64,000 bases of DNA from Actinotalea alkalitolerans (GCF_023369855.1 NZ_JAMBPP010000006.1:1-64000); one strand, 5' to 3'. Positions 8,611 to 17,764 are shown, numbered from the stretch's first letter. Program-made: numbers and translations. Notes: generated by a model from the sequence alone, not told the origin.

Positions 8611-8653
8611 TGCTGCACGCAACGGCGTGATCCCCACGTCGCTGCGTGCAGCA
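8611..8653 (+). other. Intercistronic stem-loop between binding protein and permease
   Basis: Perfect 11-bp arms (TGCTGCACGCA and its complement) separated by 21 nt lie between the binding-protein stop and the permease start, in the same position as the hairpins in two other importer operons of this window. There is no T-run, so partial read-through or message stabilisation is more likely than full termination. Confidence 0.65.
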
Positions 8654-8674
8654 CAGGCCAAGGAAGGACGCCGA

Positions 8675-9610
8675 GTGTCCACGCTCATCGCGCCCGCGCG
8701 CCTCGCCGCGCCGGTCCCCGCCAGTCCCCGCCGCACGCCACGTCGATGGCGCGGCATGTCGATCAACCTCTTCTACGTGCCGGCGCTGCTGGTCTTCGTC
8801 GCACTGACCGTGTACCCCCTGATCAGCGGCTTCCAGATGTCCTTCACCAACTGGGACGGGTACAGCGCCGCGCGCTCGTTCGTTGGGCTGGAGAACTACG
8901 CCCGGCTTCTCCAGGACACGACCTTCCGCCAGGTTCTGGCCAACACCGTGGTCTATGGCGTCGGCAGCACCCTGATCCAACAGGTGCTGGGGCTCGCCCT
9001 CGCCCTCGCGCTCGACCGGCCGATGCGGGGCCGGGGGGTGCTCCGCGCGATCGTGTACCTGCCGGTGCTCGTCTCGCCGGTGATCATGGGAACGATGTAC
9101 TACCTGCTCCTGCAGTACAACAACGGGGCACTCAACGACCTGGTCGGCCTCGTCGGTGCCGGCCCCTTCGCGTGGCTGAGCTCGGCGAACGGCTCGGTGG
9201 CAATCATCGTCCTGGTCAACTCCCTGCAGTTCGTCGGCTTGTCGATGATCATCTACCTGGCCGGACTGCAGTCGATCCCCGAGATGTACTACGAGGCCGC
9301 GAGCCTGGACGGGGCGCGAGGCCGCCAGCTCTTCGCACACATCACCTTGCCGCTGCTGCGCCCGGCGATAGCCACCAGCGTGATCCTCAACCTCATCGGC
9401 GGGCTCAAGCTCTTCGACATCATCAAGGTGCTGACCAACGGCGGGCCCGGCTACTCGACCAACTCTGTCTCGACCTTCATCGGAGTCACCTACTTCGACG
9501 CCCAGAGCGCAGGGTACGCCTCGGCGATGGGGATCGTCCTCTTCGTCATGATCATGGCGACGACGCTTGCGCTGAACGGGCTCCTCAACCGGCGGAGGCT
9601 CGACTCATGA
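8675..9610 (+). CDS. CUT1 sugar ABC transporter permease, MalF type
   Basis: A 311-residue membrane protein with six predicted transmembrane segments, beginning after a short basic tail (TPRRWRGMSINLF). The EAA loop (MYYEAASLDGARGRQLF, then ITLPLLRP) is near residue 210. I chose the GTG at 8675 because AAGGAAGGA lies 6 nt upstream; an ATG 16 codons earlier lies inside the stem-loop region. Its last codon overlaps the next permease start (ATGA), so the two are translationally coupled. Confidence 0.92.
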   Translation: MSTLIAPARLAAPVPASPRRTPRRWRGMSINLFYVPALLVFVALTVYPLISGFQMSFTNWDGYSAARSFVGLENYARLLQDTTFRQVLANTVVYGVGSTLIQQVLGLALALALDRPMRGRGVLRAIVYLPVLVSPVIMGTMYYLLLQYNNGALNDLVGLVGAGPFAWLSSANGSVAIIVLVNSLQFVGLSMIIYLAGLQSIPEMYYEAASLDGARGRQLFAHITLPLLRPAIATSVILNLIGGLKLFDIIKVLTNGGPGYSTNSVSTFIGVTYFDAQSAGYASAMGIVLFVMIMATTLALNGLLNRRRLDS

Positions 9611-10437
9611 CTCTCTCTCGTCGCGCATGGGGCGGCGTCGTCGGCGTCTTCCTCGTCGGCATGGCCGCCGTCCAGCTAGCACCATTCTACGTCGCCCTGA
9701 CTGTGTCGACCAAGCCGAGGACCGATCTCTCCTCCCGCTGGTTGCCGCCGATGGACGGCATCTACTGGGACAACTTCGCCCGGGCGATCGAGCGTGGCCA
9801 GATGCTCACGGCCGTGAAGAACAGCGTGATTGTCACGTTGCTGGCCACCATCCTGGTGGTGGTCCTCGGCGCGTTGGCGGCCTATCCGCTGGCGCGTCGC
9901 CGGACCCGCCTGAACAAGCTGGTGTTCCTGGCCTTCCTCGGGTCACTGATGATCCCGCCGCTGAGCGTCCTGGTGCCGATCTACACCTTGATGAACAGGA
10001 TCGACGGGGTCAACACCTACTGGGGAATCGTCGCGATCATGGTCAGCGGCCAGTTGCCCTTGGCGATCTTCCTCTACGCCTCGTTCATCCAGACCATCCC
10101 GATCTCGCTCGAGGAAGCGGCCCTCGTCGACGGCGCCAACCGCTTCCAGATCTTCTTCCGGATCGTCCTGCCACTGCTCAAGCCGGTGACCGCGACAGTC
10201 GTCATCCTGGCGGGAGTCTTCATCTGGAACGACTACCAGATGTCGCTCTACATGCTGACGACCTCGGACATGCGCACGATCGCCCCGGCCATCGGGGCGT
10301 TCTTCTCGCAGCAGAGCAGCAACCTCGGCGCCGCAGCTGCGGCGTCCTTGATCGGGCTTGCACCGATTCTCGTCGCCTACCTGTTCCTCCAGCGGTACTT
10401 CATGAAAGGAATGATCGCCGGTGCTGAGAAGGGCTGA
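9607..10437 (+). CDS. CUT1 sugar ABC transporter permease, MalG type
   Basis: A 276-residue permease with about six membrane spans. The EAA loop (SLEEAALVDGANRFQIF, then IVLPLLKP) is near residue 175. The start ATG overlaps the stop of the preceding permease by 4 nt, which fixes it. It forms the membrane channel with that protein. No ATPase gene follows; the next gene is a glycosidase 5 nt downstream. Confidence 0.93.
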   Translation: MTLSRRAWGGVVGVFLVGMAAVQLAPFYVALTVSTKPRTDLSSRWLPPMDGIYWDNFARAIERGQMLTAVKNSVIVTLLATILVVVLGALAAYPLARRRTRLNKLVFLAFLGSLMIPPLSVLVPIYTLMNRIDGVNTYWGIVAIMVSGQLPLAIFLYASFIQTIPISLEEAALVDGANRFQIFFRIVLPLLKPVTATVVILAGVFIWNDYQMSLYMLTTSDMRTIAPAIGAFFSQQSSNLGAAAAASLIGLAPILVAYLFLQRYFMKGMIAGAEKG

Positions 10438-10441
10438 AGCC

Positions 10442-12238
10442 GTGGTCCACCGGACCGCGCACTACGAGGTCGTCCTCGATCTGGGCCACGCGCGGCTCGA
10501 GGTCCGGACCTCCTCCGGGCTCCTCGTCCTGGACGTACCGCTCGACTCCGCCGTCGACGCGTGGGGCCACCCCGAGGCGGGCGGACAAGCCATGGGCGAG
10601 CTCGTCGAGACGTCGCGCGACGGGTCGACGGTCCTGATCCTCGAGGTCGGCTCTGACGTCTGGCGTCGCAAGGAGATCGAGGTGGAGCTCGGCGCGGACC
10701 ACGTCGTGTACCGGGTGCGGGTCGCCGGTGACGGTCAGCGGGTCCTGGATGCCGGGTACTTCGTCGACCGCGCCAGGCCTCCGGGTGTCACGGGGATGAC
10801 GTCCGTCTACGCCCCACGGTTCGACTGGTTCGACGCCGAGCCCCGGGTCGCACCCGACCGGGAGGAGAGCCTCGGTGTCCAGCAGTGGCTGAGCCCGCCG
10901 CCGCTGACCTACGTGCTCAGCGGCGACGAAGGGGAAGGTGTGGAGTCGGTCTGGTGCGCGGTGGTCCCCGAGCCTGGCGCCTACGACTTCCAGAGTTTCG
11001 ACTACACCGGCGGGCGTGGTCCGTCGTTCCGCCTCACCTACGAGGCCCACACGGTGGTCGACGGCGTCCTGGACCTGCCCGCGTTAGTCCTTGGCTTCGG
11101 TGCGGGGCCGGGAAACGACGCAGTCGGCGCTTCGGTGACCTGGGCCCGCGACCGCAGGTTCCTGCCTGCGATCTCTCGGTCCGAGGTGCCCGCATGGTGG
11201 AGCGAGCCGATCTTCTGCGGCTGGGGTCAGATGCGCTACGACTACCGCCGCGACCACCAAGGGCACGAGAACGGGAACTTCATCAACGTCACTTCGTACT
11301 GCACCGAGCTGCGCTACCGCAACTACCTGACGGCGCTCGAGGAGGCTGGCGTCAACCCCGGGACGATCGTCGTCGACATGGGGTGGGCGCGCGAGGCGGC
11401 CAGGGCCGCCCCCGACCCGGACCGCTGGGCTGACCTGCGGGGCTTCGTCAACGAGCAGCACGCACGCGGTCGCAAGGTGCTCCTGTGGTTTACGCCCTTC
11501 GTGGCTGAGGGGCTACCCGTCGAGGCGTGCATGACGCTCGGCGACGAGATCGTCGCTCCCGACCCGACCTCGCCCGTCTACGCGCAGATCCTGGCCGCAG
11601 AGCTCCACACGATGCTCTCGAGCGAGCCAGGGTGTCTCAACGCGGACGGCTTGAAGATCGACTTCACGCAGTGCGTGCCGTCTGAAGACGGCCGTTTCGT
11701 CAATCGGATGCAGCACTTTGGCGGTCTGATCAACGAGAGCGACGTGACGCTGATGTATCCCCGGCTCTCGACGGGCCGGACCTCCCTCGTGACGACGCAC
11801 GGATCTGCGTGGGGTATCGAGATCGTCCGCCGTGCGATGGAGCTGGTGCACCGGGGCGCCAAGAGCGCAAAGCCGGACGCCATGGTGATGGCGCACACCG
11901 CCAACCCGTACTTCGCCGACGTCGTCGACGTCCTCAGGCTCAACGACCTGGACGGCGACTGCCAGGACGTCCTGGGTGTCATGAGCAATCGCGCAGCGCT
12001 CGCCGCGATCTGTTCGCCGCAGTGGCTCATCGACACGGACGACGACCTCATGGTCGACCGAGATCGGTGGCTCGCTTACGCCGAGCTCCAGCCACACCTC
12101 GGCATCCCGGACACCTACTACGCGACAGGGATCGCGCAGTCGATGGAAGCGATAAGGCCAGAGGACTACGCGGACCTTCGCCGGATCTGGGCGGGGTACC
12201 GAGAGAGCCGCGCGGCGAGTCGTCGACAGCCGCAGTGA
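10442..12238 (+). CDS. TIM-barrel glycoside hydrolase, alpha-galactosidase-like (GH31/GH36-type)
   Basis: A 598-residue enzyme with an N-terminal beta-sandwich of about 230 residues and a (beta/alpha)8 barrel. Barrel motifs include GTIVVDMGWAREAA near 308, GRKVLLWFTPFVAEG near 343 and ADGLKIDF at 401-408. KID at 405-407 is where clan GH-D and GH31 retaining enzymes have their nucleophile, so Asp407 is the candidate. A later segment, MVMAHTANPYFADVVDVLRLND, is in the place of the acid/base strand. There is no signal peptide, so it acts on imported sugar. The GTG at 10442 has GAGAAGGG 8 nt upstream. The family assignment is by motif layout only, and the exact GH family and sugar are open. Confidence 0.7.
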   Translation: MVHRTAHYEVVLDLGHARLEVRTSSGLLVLDVPLDSAVDAWGHPEAGGQAMGELVETSRDGSTVLILEVGSDVWRRKEIEVELGADHVVYRVRVAGDGQRVLDAGYFVDRARPPGVTGMTSVYAPRFDWFDAEPRVAPDREESLGVQQWLSPPPLTYVLSGDEGEGVESVWCAVVPEPGAYDFQSFDYTGGRGPSFRLTYEAHTVVDGVLDLPALVLGFGAGPGNDAVGASVTWARDRRFLPAISRSEVPAWWSEPIFCGWGQMRYDYRRDHQGHENGNFINVTSYCTELRYRNYLTALEEAGVNPGTIVVDMGWAREAARAAPDPDRWADLRGFVNEQHARGRKVLLWFTPFVAEGLPVEACMTLGDEIVAPDPTSPVYAQILAAELHTMLSSEPGCLNADGLKIDFTQCVPSEDGRFVNRMQHFGGLINESDVTLMYPRLSTGRTSLVTTHGSAWGIEIVRRAMELVHRGAKSAKPDAMVMAHTANPYFADVVDVLRLNDLDGDCQDVLGVMSNRAALAAICSPQWLIDTDDDLMVDRDRWLAYAELQPHLGIPDTYYATGIAQSMEAIRPEDYADLRRIWAGYRESRAASRRQPQ

Positions 12239-12647
12239 GAGCGACCACTTGGGCACCTGGACGGAGCCTCGCCTGGCACCGGCCCTGAGGTTGATACAAC
12301 GAGGAGCCGACGCGGCGTCGGGAGTCTCGGCCGGGTCGCTCGTAGCAGCGCGGCGCCACGGTGACGGCGTGGCTTCGGGTCCGTATCGGGTCCGTGATCA
12401 TGGTTGACGCGAGCACCGCTTTCGAATCGAGAGCACGGTCAGCGCCGACGGCCGTGGGCTCACACCTCGCGCGCGTTCGCTCCGGCATGTGCTCGGCCAT
12501 GGCCGATGAGCGCGCAGCCGTGGGGGCAGCAACGACGGCTGGGAGCAGAGCCGGGTGTTGGGCCCCAGGGGACAGCCGTCGAGTGGACTCCATCCAGGTG
12601 CACGTCGTCCCCGCGCTGCTCGCCTACCGGGAACGCCGAAGCGACGG
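12239..12647. other. Intergenic region without a supported gene
   Basis: This convergent gap between the glycosidase and the reductase gene holds only short open frames with no recognisable product. A 15-bp inverted repeat (CCGACGC, G, GCGTCGG) at 12307-12321 is the only clear structure. It may belong to a terminator, but its loop is very short. Confidence 0.5.
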
Positions 12648-13859
12648 TCAGGAGCTGCGGACGGTGGTCGACCGGGCGAGCTCGACGGCCTCCTGCCAGC
12701 CCGCGTGCTGACCGATCATGAGCCGCAGGCGCAGGACGGCTCGGCGCTGGTTGACGCCCAGGGCGCCGGTCACCCGGTCGCCGGTGCGGTAGAGGGCTAG
12801 CAGGTCGCCGGTCTCGGCCGAGCCGGCGACGGTGACGACCTCGTCGCTCTCCGGTACCCCGACGAACTGGATGCGGTCGGTCACCCAGTCCGACCAGAAG
12901 TACGGGACGACGTCACAGGTCACCGGCTCACCCGTTCCGACGGCGTTGCGGCCGGCGACCGCGCCCTGCTCCGCCGCCGAGGTCCAGTGCTCCAGGCGCA
13001 TCGACCGGTCGAACGTCGGGTTGTGCCACCGGGCGACGTCCCCGGCCGCGTACACGCCGGGGGCGCCGGCGTTGAGCGTCGCGTCGCACACGACGCCATC
13101 CTCGATCGTCAGGCCTGAGCCGCGGAGCCACTCTGTCACGGGGGCAGCGCCGACCCCGACGAGCACGACGTCCGCCGGCAGCACCTGGCCGTCGGCCAGC
13201 CGTACCGCCTCGACGGTGTCCTCGCCCATCACCGCCTCGACGACAGCACCGCACCGCACGTCGATGCCGTGCCGGCCGCGCAGACCACCGAGCGCCTCGC
13301 CCATCGCGGGACCGACCGCCCGCACGAGGGGCACGTCGGCAGCCTCGAGCACGGTCACGTGCGCGCCGACGTGCAGCGCGGAGCAGGCGAACTCGGAGCC
13401 GATGAAGCCTGCGCCGATGACGACGACGCGACTCCCCGGGCGTACCGCCGAACGCAGGGCGAGCGCGTCAGCATGGCTGCGCAGCGTGTGCACGCCAGCT
13501 GGCCCGTGCATCCCCGGCAGCAGTCGCGCGGTCGAACCGGTGGCGATCACCAGCCCGGCGTACGGGAGCTCCTCCGCACCGACCGTCACGGTCCTCGTGG
13601 CCGGGTCCACCGCGGTGGCGGTCTCGCCGAGCCGGAGATCGACATCCAGCTCGCCGCGCAGGCTCTCCGCGGTGCGCAGGTACTTGAGGGCGGCACTCTC
13701 GGTCAGGAACGCCTTGGACAGCGGAGGACGGTCGTACGGCGCGTCGGTCTCGGTGCCCAGAAGGGTCACGGGCCCGGTGAAGCCGCTGCGTCGAGCGCCC
13801 TCGACAGCGCGCACCCCGGCCAGGCCGGCCCCGACGACCACCAGCCCGGCCGTGCTCAT
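12648..13859 (-). CDS. FAD-dependent ferredoxin reductase
   Basis: A 403-residue flavoprotein of the ferredoxin reductase type that serves Rieske oxygenases and P450s (like putidaredoxin or rhodocoxin reductase). The FAD-binding motif VVVGAGLAGVRA is at residue 6 onward, a second dinucleotide motif (VVVIGAGFIGSEFA, for NADH) is near 145, and the late FAD motif (GVYAAGDVARW) is near 265, followed by the C-terminal domain. The ATG overlaps the ferredoxin stop by 4 nt (ATGA), so the two are coupled. Electrons would flow from NADH through FAD to the adjacent [3Fe-4S] ferredoxin. No P450 gene is adjacent; the nearest is at 58758-59993. Confidence 0.93.
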   Translation of the reverse strand: MSTAGLVVVGAGLAGVRAVEGARRSGFTGPVTLLGTETDAPYDRPPLSKAFLTESAALKYLRTAESLRGELDVDLRLGETATAVDPATRTVTVGAEELPYAGLVIATGSTARLLPGMHGPAGVHTLRSHADALALRSAVRPGSRVVVIGAGFIGSEFACSALHVGAHVTVLEAADVPLVRAVGPAMGEALGGLRGRHGIDVRCGAVVEAVMGEDTVEAVRLADGQVLPADVVLVGVGAAPVTEWLRGSGLTIEDGVVCDATLNAGAPGVYAAGDVARWHNPTFDRSMRLEHWTSAAEQGAVAGRNAVGTGEPVTCDVVPYFWSDWVTDRIQFVGVPESDEVVTVAGSAETGDLLALYRTGDRVTGALGVNQRRAVLRLRLMIGQHAGWQEAVELARSTTVRSS

Positions 13860-14047
13860 CCGATCAGGCGCAGGGCTTGCTCCGGGCACTGGTTGACGGC
13901 GTTCTCGACGTCCACCCGGTCCGCTTCGTCGAGCGTCTGGGCGACGACCTGCGCCTTGCCCTCGTCATCGACCTCGAAGATGTGCGGAGCGAGAGCCTCG
14001 CACACCCCGTGCCCGGCACAGGCGGCGGTGTCGATCCGCACCTCCAT
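13856..14047 (-). CDS. [3Fe-4S]-type ferredoxin, P450 partner class
   Basis: A 63-residue ferredoxin. Cys10, Cys16 and Cys54 are placed as in single-cluster actinobacterial ferredoxins (CAGHGVC and CP), and His13 takes the position of the fourth cysteine, so a [3Fe-4S] cluster is expected. The start MEVRIDT was chosen because GAAGGAGGT lies 5 nt upstream; an ATG 26 codons earlier would add an Arg-rich tail. It is co-transcribed with the reductase and would pass electrons to a P450, possibly one encoded far away. Confidence 0.9.
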   Translation of the reverse strand: MEVRIDTAACAGHGVCEALAPHIFEVDDEGKAQVVAQTLDEADRVDVENAVNQCPEQALRLIG

Positions 14048-14408
14048 GGGAACCTCCTTCATGGCGAGCCGTGCGGCACGCTCGTCGAGCCGACGCCCCG
14101 GCATGCGTGACGACGGGCGCCGCACACACGGCGACGACTCTGCACGATAACCGAAAGGTCTCTCCGGGAGAGGCGGCGTTCAGAGTCCCTGCGACGCGCT
14201 GCAACGGGCGTGGCCACCACGCCATCCATGGCGATCGTGAGCTGGCCTCTCAAGGCCATCCGGAGACCGGCGAGCCGACGGACACCGCGGTGCGGATACG
14301 CGAGGCCGTCAGTCTGCCTCGGACGCCATGAACATCAGGGCCGCCGGTGGTGTGGCGGTCAGGATCGGAGCTGCGGTGCAGAGGGCGGGCGACGGTCCGT
14401 GGGCGTTG
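14048..14408. other. Intergenic region without a supported gene
   Basis: This gap precedes the ferredoxin start and follows the TetR stop. No open frame here resembles a known protein. It should contain the promoter of the ferredoxin/reductase pair, but I could not identify a convincing -10/-35 pair. An imperfect inverted repeat (CTCTCCGGGAGAG, 14161-14173) is the only notable element. Confidence 0.45.
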
Positions 14409-15083
14409 CTATGCGGGGGATCTCAGGGGCTCGAGGGCGGCGAGGACGAGGTCGAGGCCGAAGATGAACTCCTCTGCCGGGTCGTAGCCGGCAGCGACGA
14501 GCGCCGCGGCGGACTCGTTGAGGTAGGGGAACTCGTCAGGAGGAAGCTGGGGCAGGAAGACGTCCTCGATCATGTCCGCGAGCTCATCGGCGGTGTCGAA
14601 CGGCAGGCTGGCTTCCTGCAGGGCGTGTCCGTAGACGTAGCTGTCGAGCAACCAGTTGGCGTGGGTCGCCATCACGACCGAGAAGCCAGCCCTCCGCAGG
14701 CAGGCGGTGACCGCTTCGCTGTGGCGCAGGTTCGCCGGCCCCGGCGATGTCCGCGACTCCATCAGGCCGATCGCCCACGGGTGGCGTGCGAGAACGTGTC
14801 GGGCGGAGACCGCCCGCCGTCGCATCGCCGATTGCCAGTCGGTCCCTTCGGGCGGGAGCTCGATCTCCTCGAACACCACGTCGATCATGGCGTCCAGCAG
14901 CTCCTCCTTGCTCGCCACGTAGTGGTAGAGCGACATCGCTCCCGCGCCGAGCGCGCCAGCCAGACGGCGCATGCTCAGCCCGTCGACCCCCTCGCTGTCG
15001 GCGAGCCGGACCGCCTCGACCACCACTCGCTGCTTGCTCAGCCCAGCGTCTGACCCGACCTGGCCTTGTCTCCTCACGGACAC
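14409..15083 (-). CDS. TetR-family transcriptional regulator
   Basis: A 224-residue regulator. The helix-turn-helix (GVDGLSMRRLAGALGAGAMSLYHYV) is at about residues 32-56 and the C-terminal part matches the TetR_C ligand domain type (DLVLAALEPL end). The GTG at 15083 has GAGGAG 5 nt upstream; the open frame extends 69 codons further but would cross the divergent promoter. It is divergently transcribed from the oxidoreductase at 15198, and the palindromes between them are its likely binding sites. Confidence 0.92.
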   Translation of the reverse strand: MSVRRQGQVGSDAGLSKQRVVVEAVRLADSEGVDGLSMRRLAGALGAGAMSLYHYVASKEELLDAMIDVVFEEIELPPEGTDWQSAMRRRAVSARHVLARHPWAIGLMESRTSPGPANLRHSEAVTACLRRAGFSVVMATHANWLLDSYVYGHALQEASLPFDTADELADMIEDVFLPQLPPDEFPYLNESAAALVAAGYDPAEEFIFGLDLVLAALEPLRSPA

Positions 15084-15107
15084 AGGTCTCCTCTCTCCCT
15101 CGACGGC

Positions 15108-15159
15108 TTGACAATCGTACAGTGTACGCCCATAGTACGGCGTACGCGTACAGCGTACG
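15108..15159 (+). promoter_or_regulatory. Sigma-70-like promoter with GTAC operator cluster
   Basis: TTGACA at 15108-15113 and CATAGT at 15131-15136 are 17 bp apart and drive the oxidoreductase gene. A 13-bp perfect palindrome (CGTACAGTGTACG, 15116-15128) sits between them. GTACGGCGTAC (15135-15145) overlaps the end of the -10 box, and CGTACAGCGTACG (15147-15159) lies just downstream. A TetR dimer bound here would block the polymerase. Confidence 0.8.
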
Positions 15160-15197
15160 AGCCAGCGCTGGTCCACCTCGGACGTCAGGAGACTGCT

Positions 15198-16238
15198 GTG
15201 GGAGCCGAACACCGATCGAATGCCGGAGGCCGCCTGGTGCCGGGGGCGAGTCCGGCAGAGGCGGCGACGATGCGGGCCGCCGTCCAGCACCGCTACGGCC
15301 CGCCCTCAGTGCTCGAGTCGCGCGAGGTCGGGCGACCGCAGCCCGGTCGAGGCGATGTGCTCGTCCAGGTGGGCGCGGCCTCCGTCCATCCCGGCGACTA
15401 CTTCGTCATGACCGGCGAGCCGTACATGGTGCGCCTGGTGTTCGGGCTCCGCCGGCCGCGCCACGGCATCCCTGGCATGGACCTCGCTGGCGTGGTGGCC
15501 GCGGTCGGGAGGGATGTCACCGCTTTCCGCCCCGGCGACAAGGTGTTCGGCTGGAGCAGCGCGGGAGCGCTCGCGGAGTACGCCTGCGTCTCGGCGCGCA
15601 AGCTTGCGTCCCTGCCTGCCAACCTGTCGGTCGTGGACGCGGCAGCGGTCCCCACGTCGGCCATGACGGCGTTGCAGGCACTGCGCGACATCGCGAACGT
15701 CCGACGGGCCCAGACGGTGCTGGTCACGGGCGCGTCGGGCGGCGTGGGCTCCTTCGCCGTTCAGATCGCCAAGGCGTTCGGCGCCGAGGTGACGGGGGTG
15801 TGCAGCACCCGCAACGTCGACCTGGTCCGGTCGCTCGGTGCCGACCACGTCGTCGACTACACGAGGACCGACTTCACCCGCACCGGCACGCGTTACGACG
15901 TCATCCTCGACAACGTGGAAGCCCAGCCCCTGTCGGATGTGCGCCGAGCGCTGGCGCCCACCGGCACCCTCATCCCCAACAGCGGACGTGGTGGCCGCTG
16001 GCTCGGCCCCCTCGGTCGCATCGCCAGAGCGCGTGTGCTGTCCGGGTTCACCCGTCAGCAGCTCAAGCCCTTCACGTCGTTCGGGAAGCGCGAGGACCTG
16101 CTCACCCTGGCCGACCTGCTCGCGACCGGGCAGATCAGACCGGTCATCGACCGCACCTACCCCCTCGACGAAGCAGCCGACGCCCTGCGCTACGTCGGGG
16201 CCGGCCACACCCGCGGGAAGGTCGTCGTCACCGTCTGA
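15198..16238 (+). CDS. Zinc-independent MDR-family oxidoreductase (quinone reductase-like)
   Basis: A 346-residue medium-chain dehydrogenase/reductase. The GroES-like domain (about 25-150, with GMDLAGVVAAVG) lacks the zinc-ligand cysteines, and the Rossmann motif VTGASGGVGSFAVQIAKAFGA for NADPH is near 175. It probably reduces quinones or enones. The GTG at 15198 has AGGAG 6 nt upstream and lies about 55 nt after the predicted transcription start; an ATG at 15270 would give a tighter N-terminus but has only a weak ribosome site. It is divergent from, and probably repressed by, the TetR protein. Confidence 0.88.
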   Translation: MGAEHRSNAGGRLVPGASPAEAATMRAAVQHRYGPPSVLESREVGRPQPGRGDVLVQVGAASVHPGDYFVMTGEPYMVRLVFGLRRPRHGIPGMDLAGVVAAVGRDVTAFRPGDKVFGWSSAGALAEYACVSARKLASLPANLSVVDAAAVPTSAMTALQALRDIANVRRAQTVLVTGASGGVGSFAVQIAKAFGAEVTGVCSTRNVDLVRSLGADHVVDYTRTDFTRTGTRYDVILDNVEAQPLSDVRRALAPTGTLIPNSGRGGRWLGPLGRIARARVLSGFTRQQLKPFTSFGKREDLLTLADLLATGQIRPVIDRTYPLDEAADALRYVGAGHTRGKVVVTV

Positions 16239-16340
16239 CGACCGGACCGACGAGAACGACCCCACCCGGGCGTCGGCACGCCAGACCTGCCCCGAACCTG
16301 CTGGCTACCCGCCAACCCACCGAAGCGAAGGAGTGACGAC

Positions 16341-17714
16341 GTGAGAACCCAGACCGCAGAGCTCACCGCGCCAGAGCCGACCATCACCCCGTCCCCCGGC
16401 GCGCCGGCCGGACCGGTTGTGGCGGGTGTCTCACCGGGCCACGCGGCCCCGATCGCCGGATCAGAACGCTCCCTCGCCCCCGACATCGCCCGGGGCGCGA
16501 TGCTCCTCTTCATCGCGCTCGCCAACGTGCCGCTGTACCTGTGGAACCGGCCGCTGGACACGTACGGCCACATCGCCGACGGCACCGTCATCGACCGCGC
16601 CCTGCACGTCGCAGAGCAGCTGCTCGTTGCCGACCGCTCCCGGCCGATGTTCGCCATCTTGTACGGCTTCGGGATCGCGGTCATGGCCGACAACCTGGCA
16701 CGCCGGGGCGTGGCCCCAGCGGGCGTGCGCCGCGTACTCGCTCGCCGCAGCCTCGCCCTCATCGGCCTCGGCGTCCTGCACGCGCTGCTGCTGTTCTTCG
16801 GCGACATCCTGAGTGCTTACGGCGCCACCGGACTCGTCGCGCTCGCCCTGGTCCACCGATCGGACCGGGCGCTGCGCCGGTGGCTCTGGGTCACCGGCAT
16901 CTACGTGCTCCTGGTGCAGACCCCGGTGCTCGCCCTGCTCGTCTCCGGGGTCATCCCGTTCCCCGCCCCACCCCCCGGTGAGCCGCTCTACGGCGACACC
17001 TACCTGGAACACATGGTCATGGGCGCCACAGGCGCTACGGTCCAGATCGGCATGGCACTCCTGTTCCTGACGTTCGTCCCACTCGTCGTCGCCGGCATGC
17101 TCGTGCATCGCCTGGGCTGGTTGTCCCGACCTGCCGAGCACCTCCCCCGCCTGCGCCGCACGGTGGCGATCGCGATGACGGTCAACGTCCTCAGCGCGAC
17201 GCCCGTCGCGCTCCTCGCGCTGGGCGCGTGGCACCCTGACGCCCGCGGCTGGGCGGGGGCCGTCTACCTCACGGTCGCCGGCGGCATGGTCGGCGGGCTT
17301 GCCTACGTGTGCGGCTTCGCGCTGCTGGCGCACCGGTGGGCTGCGCGGGGTCGACGAGGCTTCCCAGGAGCCCTCGCGGCGCTCGGGGAGCGGTCGTTGA
17401 GCGGGTACCTCGCGCAGTCGTTCCTCATGGCGCCGCTGCTCGCCGCCTGGGGCCTCGGCCTCGGTGAGGGCTTGGGCTACGCCGGGGCCTTCGCGGTGGC
17501 GACGGCGGCCTGGGCCGTGACCCTGCTCGGGTCGGTCGCCCTGGATCGGGCCGGGCGGCGGGGGCCGTTCGACGCACTCCTCCGACGCGTCACGTATGGC
17601 CCGGGACACCGTGCCCCGTCCGGCGGCGGCACCCGGGAGGGTCCATCTCCGCTCCGGCATCCGTTGCCGCTCCGCCCGCACCCACCAGCCCGAGCGTGCC
17701 GTGACGCTCGCTAG
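16341..17714 (+). CDS. DUF418 domain-containing membrane protein
   Basis: A 457-residue protein with a Pro/Ala-rich N-terminus and about nine hydrophobic segments. Segments such as LAPDIARGAMLLFIALANVP near 45, RPMFAILYGFGIAV near 100 and GERSLSGYLAQSFLMAPLL near 350 are typical of the YeiB/DUF418 family. Its function is unknown; related proteins are thought to act in acyl or envelope modification. The GTG follows AAGGAG by 8 nt. It starts 102 nt after the oxidoreductase and may share its transcript. The last 50 residues are Arg/Pro-rich and probably disordered. Confidence 0.88.
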   Translation: MRTQTAELTAPEPTITPSPGAPAGPVVAGVSPGHAAPIAGSERSLAPDIARGAMLLFIALANVPLYLWNRPLDTYGHIADGTVIDRALHVAEQLLVADRSRPMFAILYGFGIAVMADNLARRGVAPAGVRRVLARRSLALIGLGVLHALLLFFGDILSAYGATGLVALALVHRSDRALRRWLWVTGIYVLLVQTPVLALLVSGVIPFPAPPPGEPLYGDTYLEHMVMGATGATVQIGMALLFLTFVPLVVAGMLVHRLGWLSRPAEHLPRLRRTVAIAMTVNVLSATPVALLALGAWHPDARGWAGAVYLTVAGGMVGGLAYVCGFALLAHRWAARGRRGFPGALAALGERSLSGYLAQSFLMAPLLAAWGLGLGEGLGYAGAFAVATAAWAVTLLGSVALDRAGRRGPFDALLRRVTYGPGHRAPSGGGTREGPSPLRHPLPLRPHPPARACRDAR

Positions 17715-17764
17715 CCGTGTCTCGCGGCTTCGCCGAACAGCGGATGCCACGCGAGGCTTGCAGT

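Noticed and set aside
12239-12647. Short frames considered as genes
   Set aside because: None has a ribosome site, known motif or consistent codon bias.
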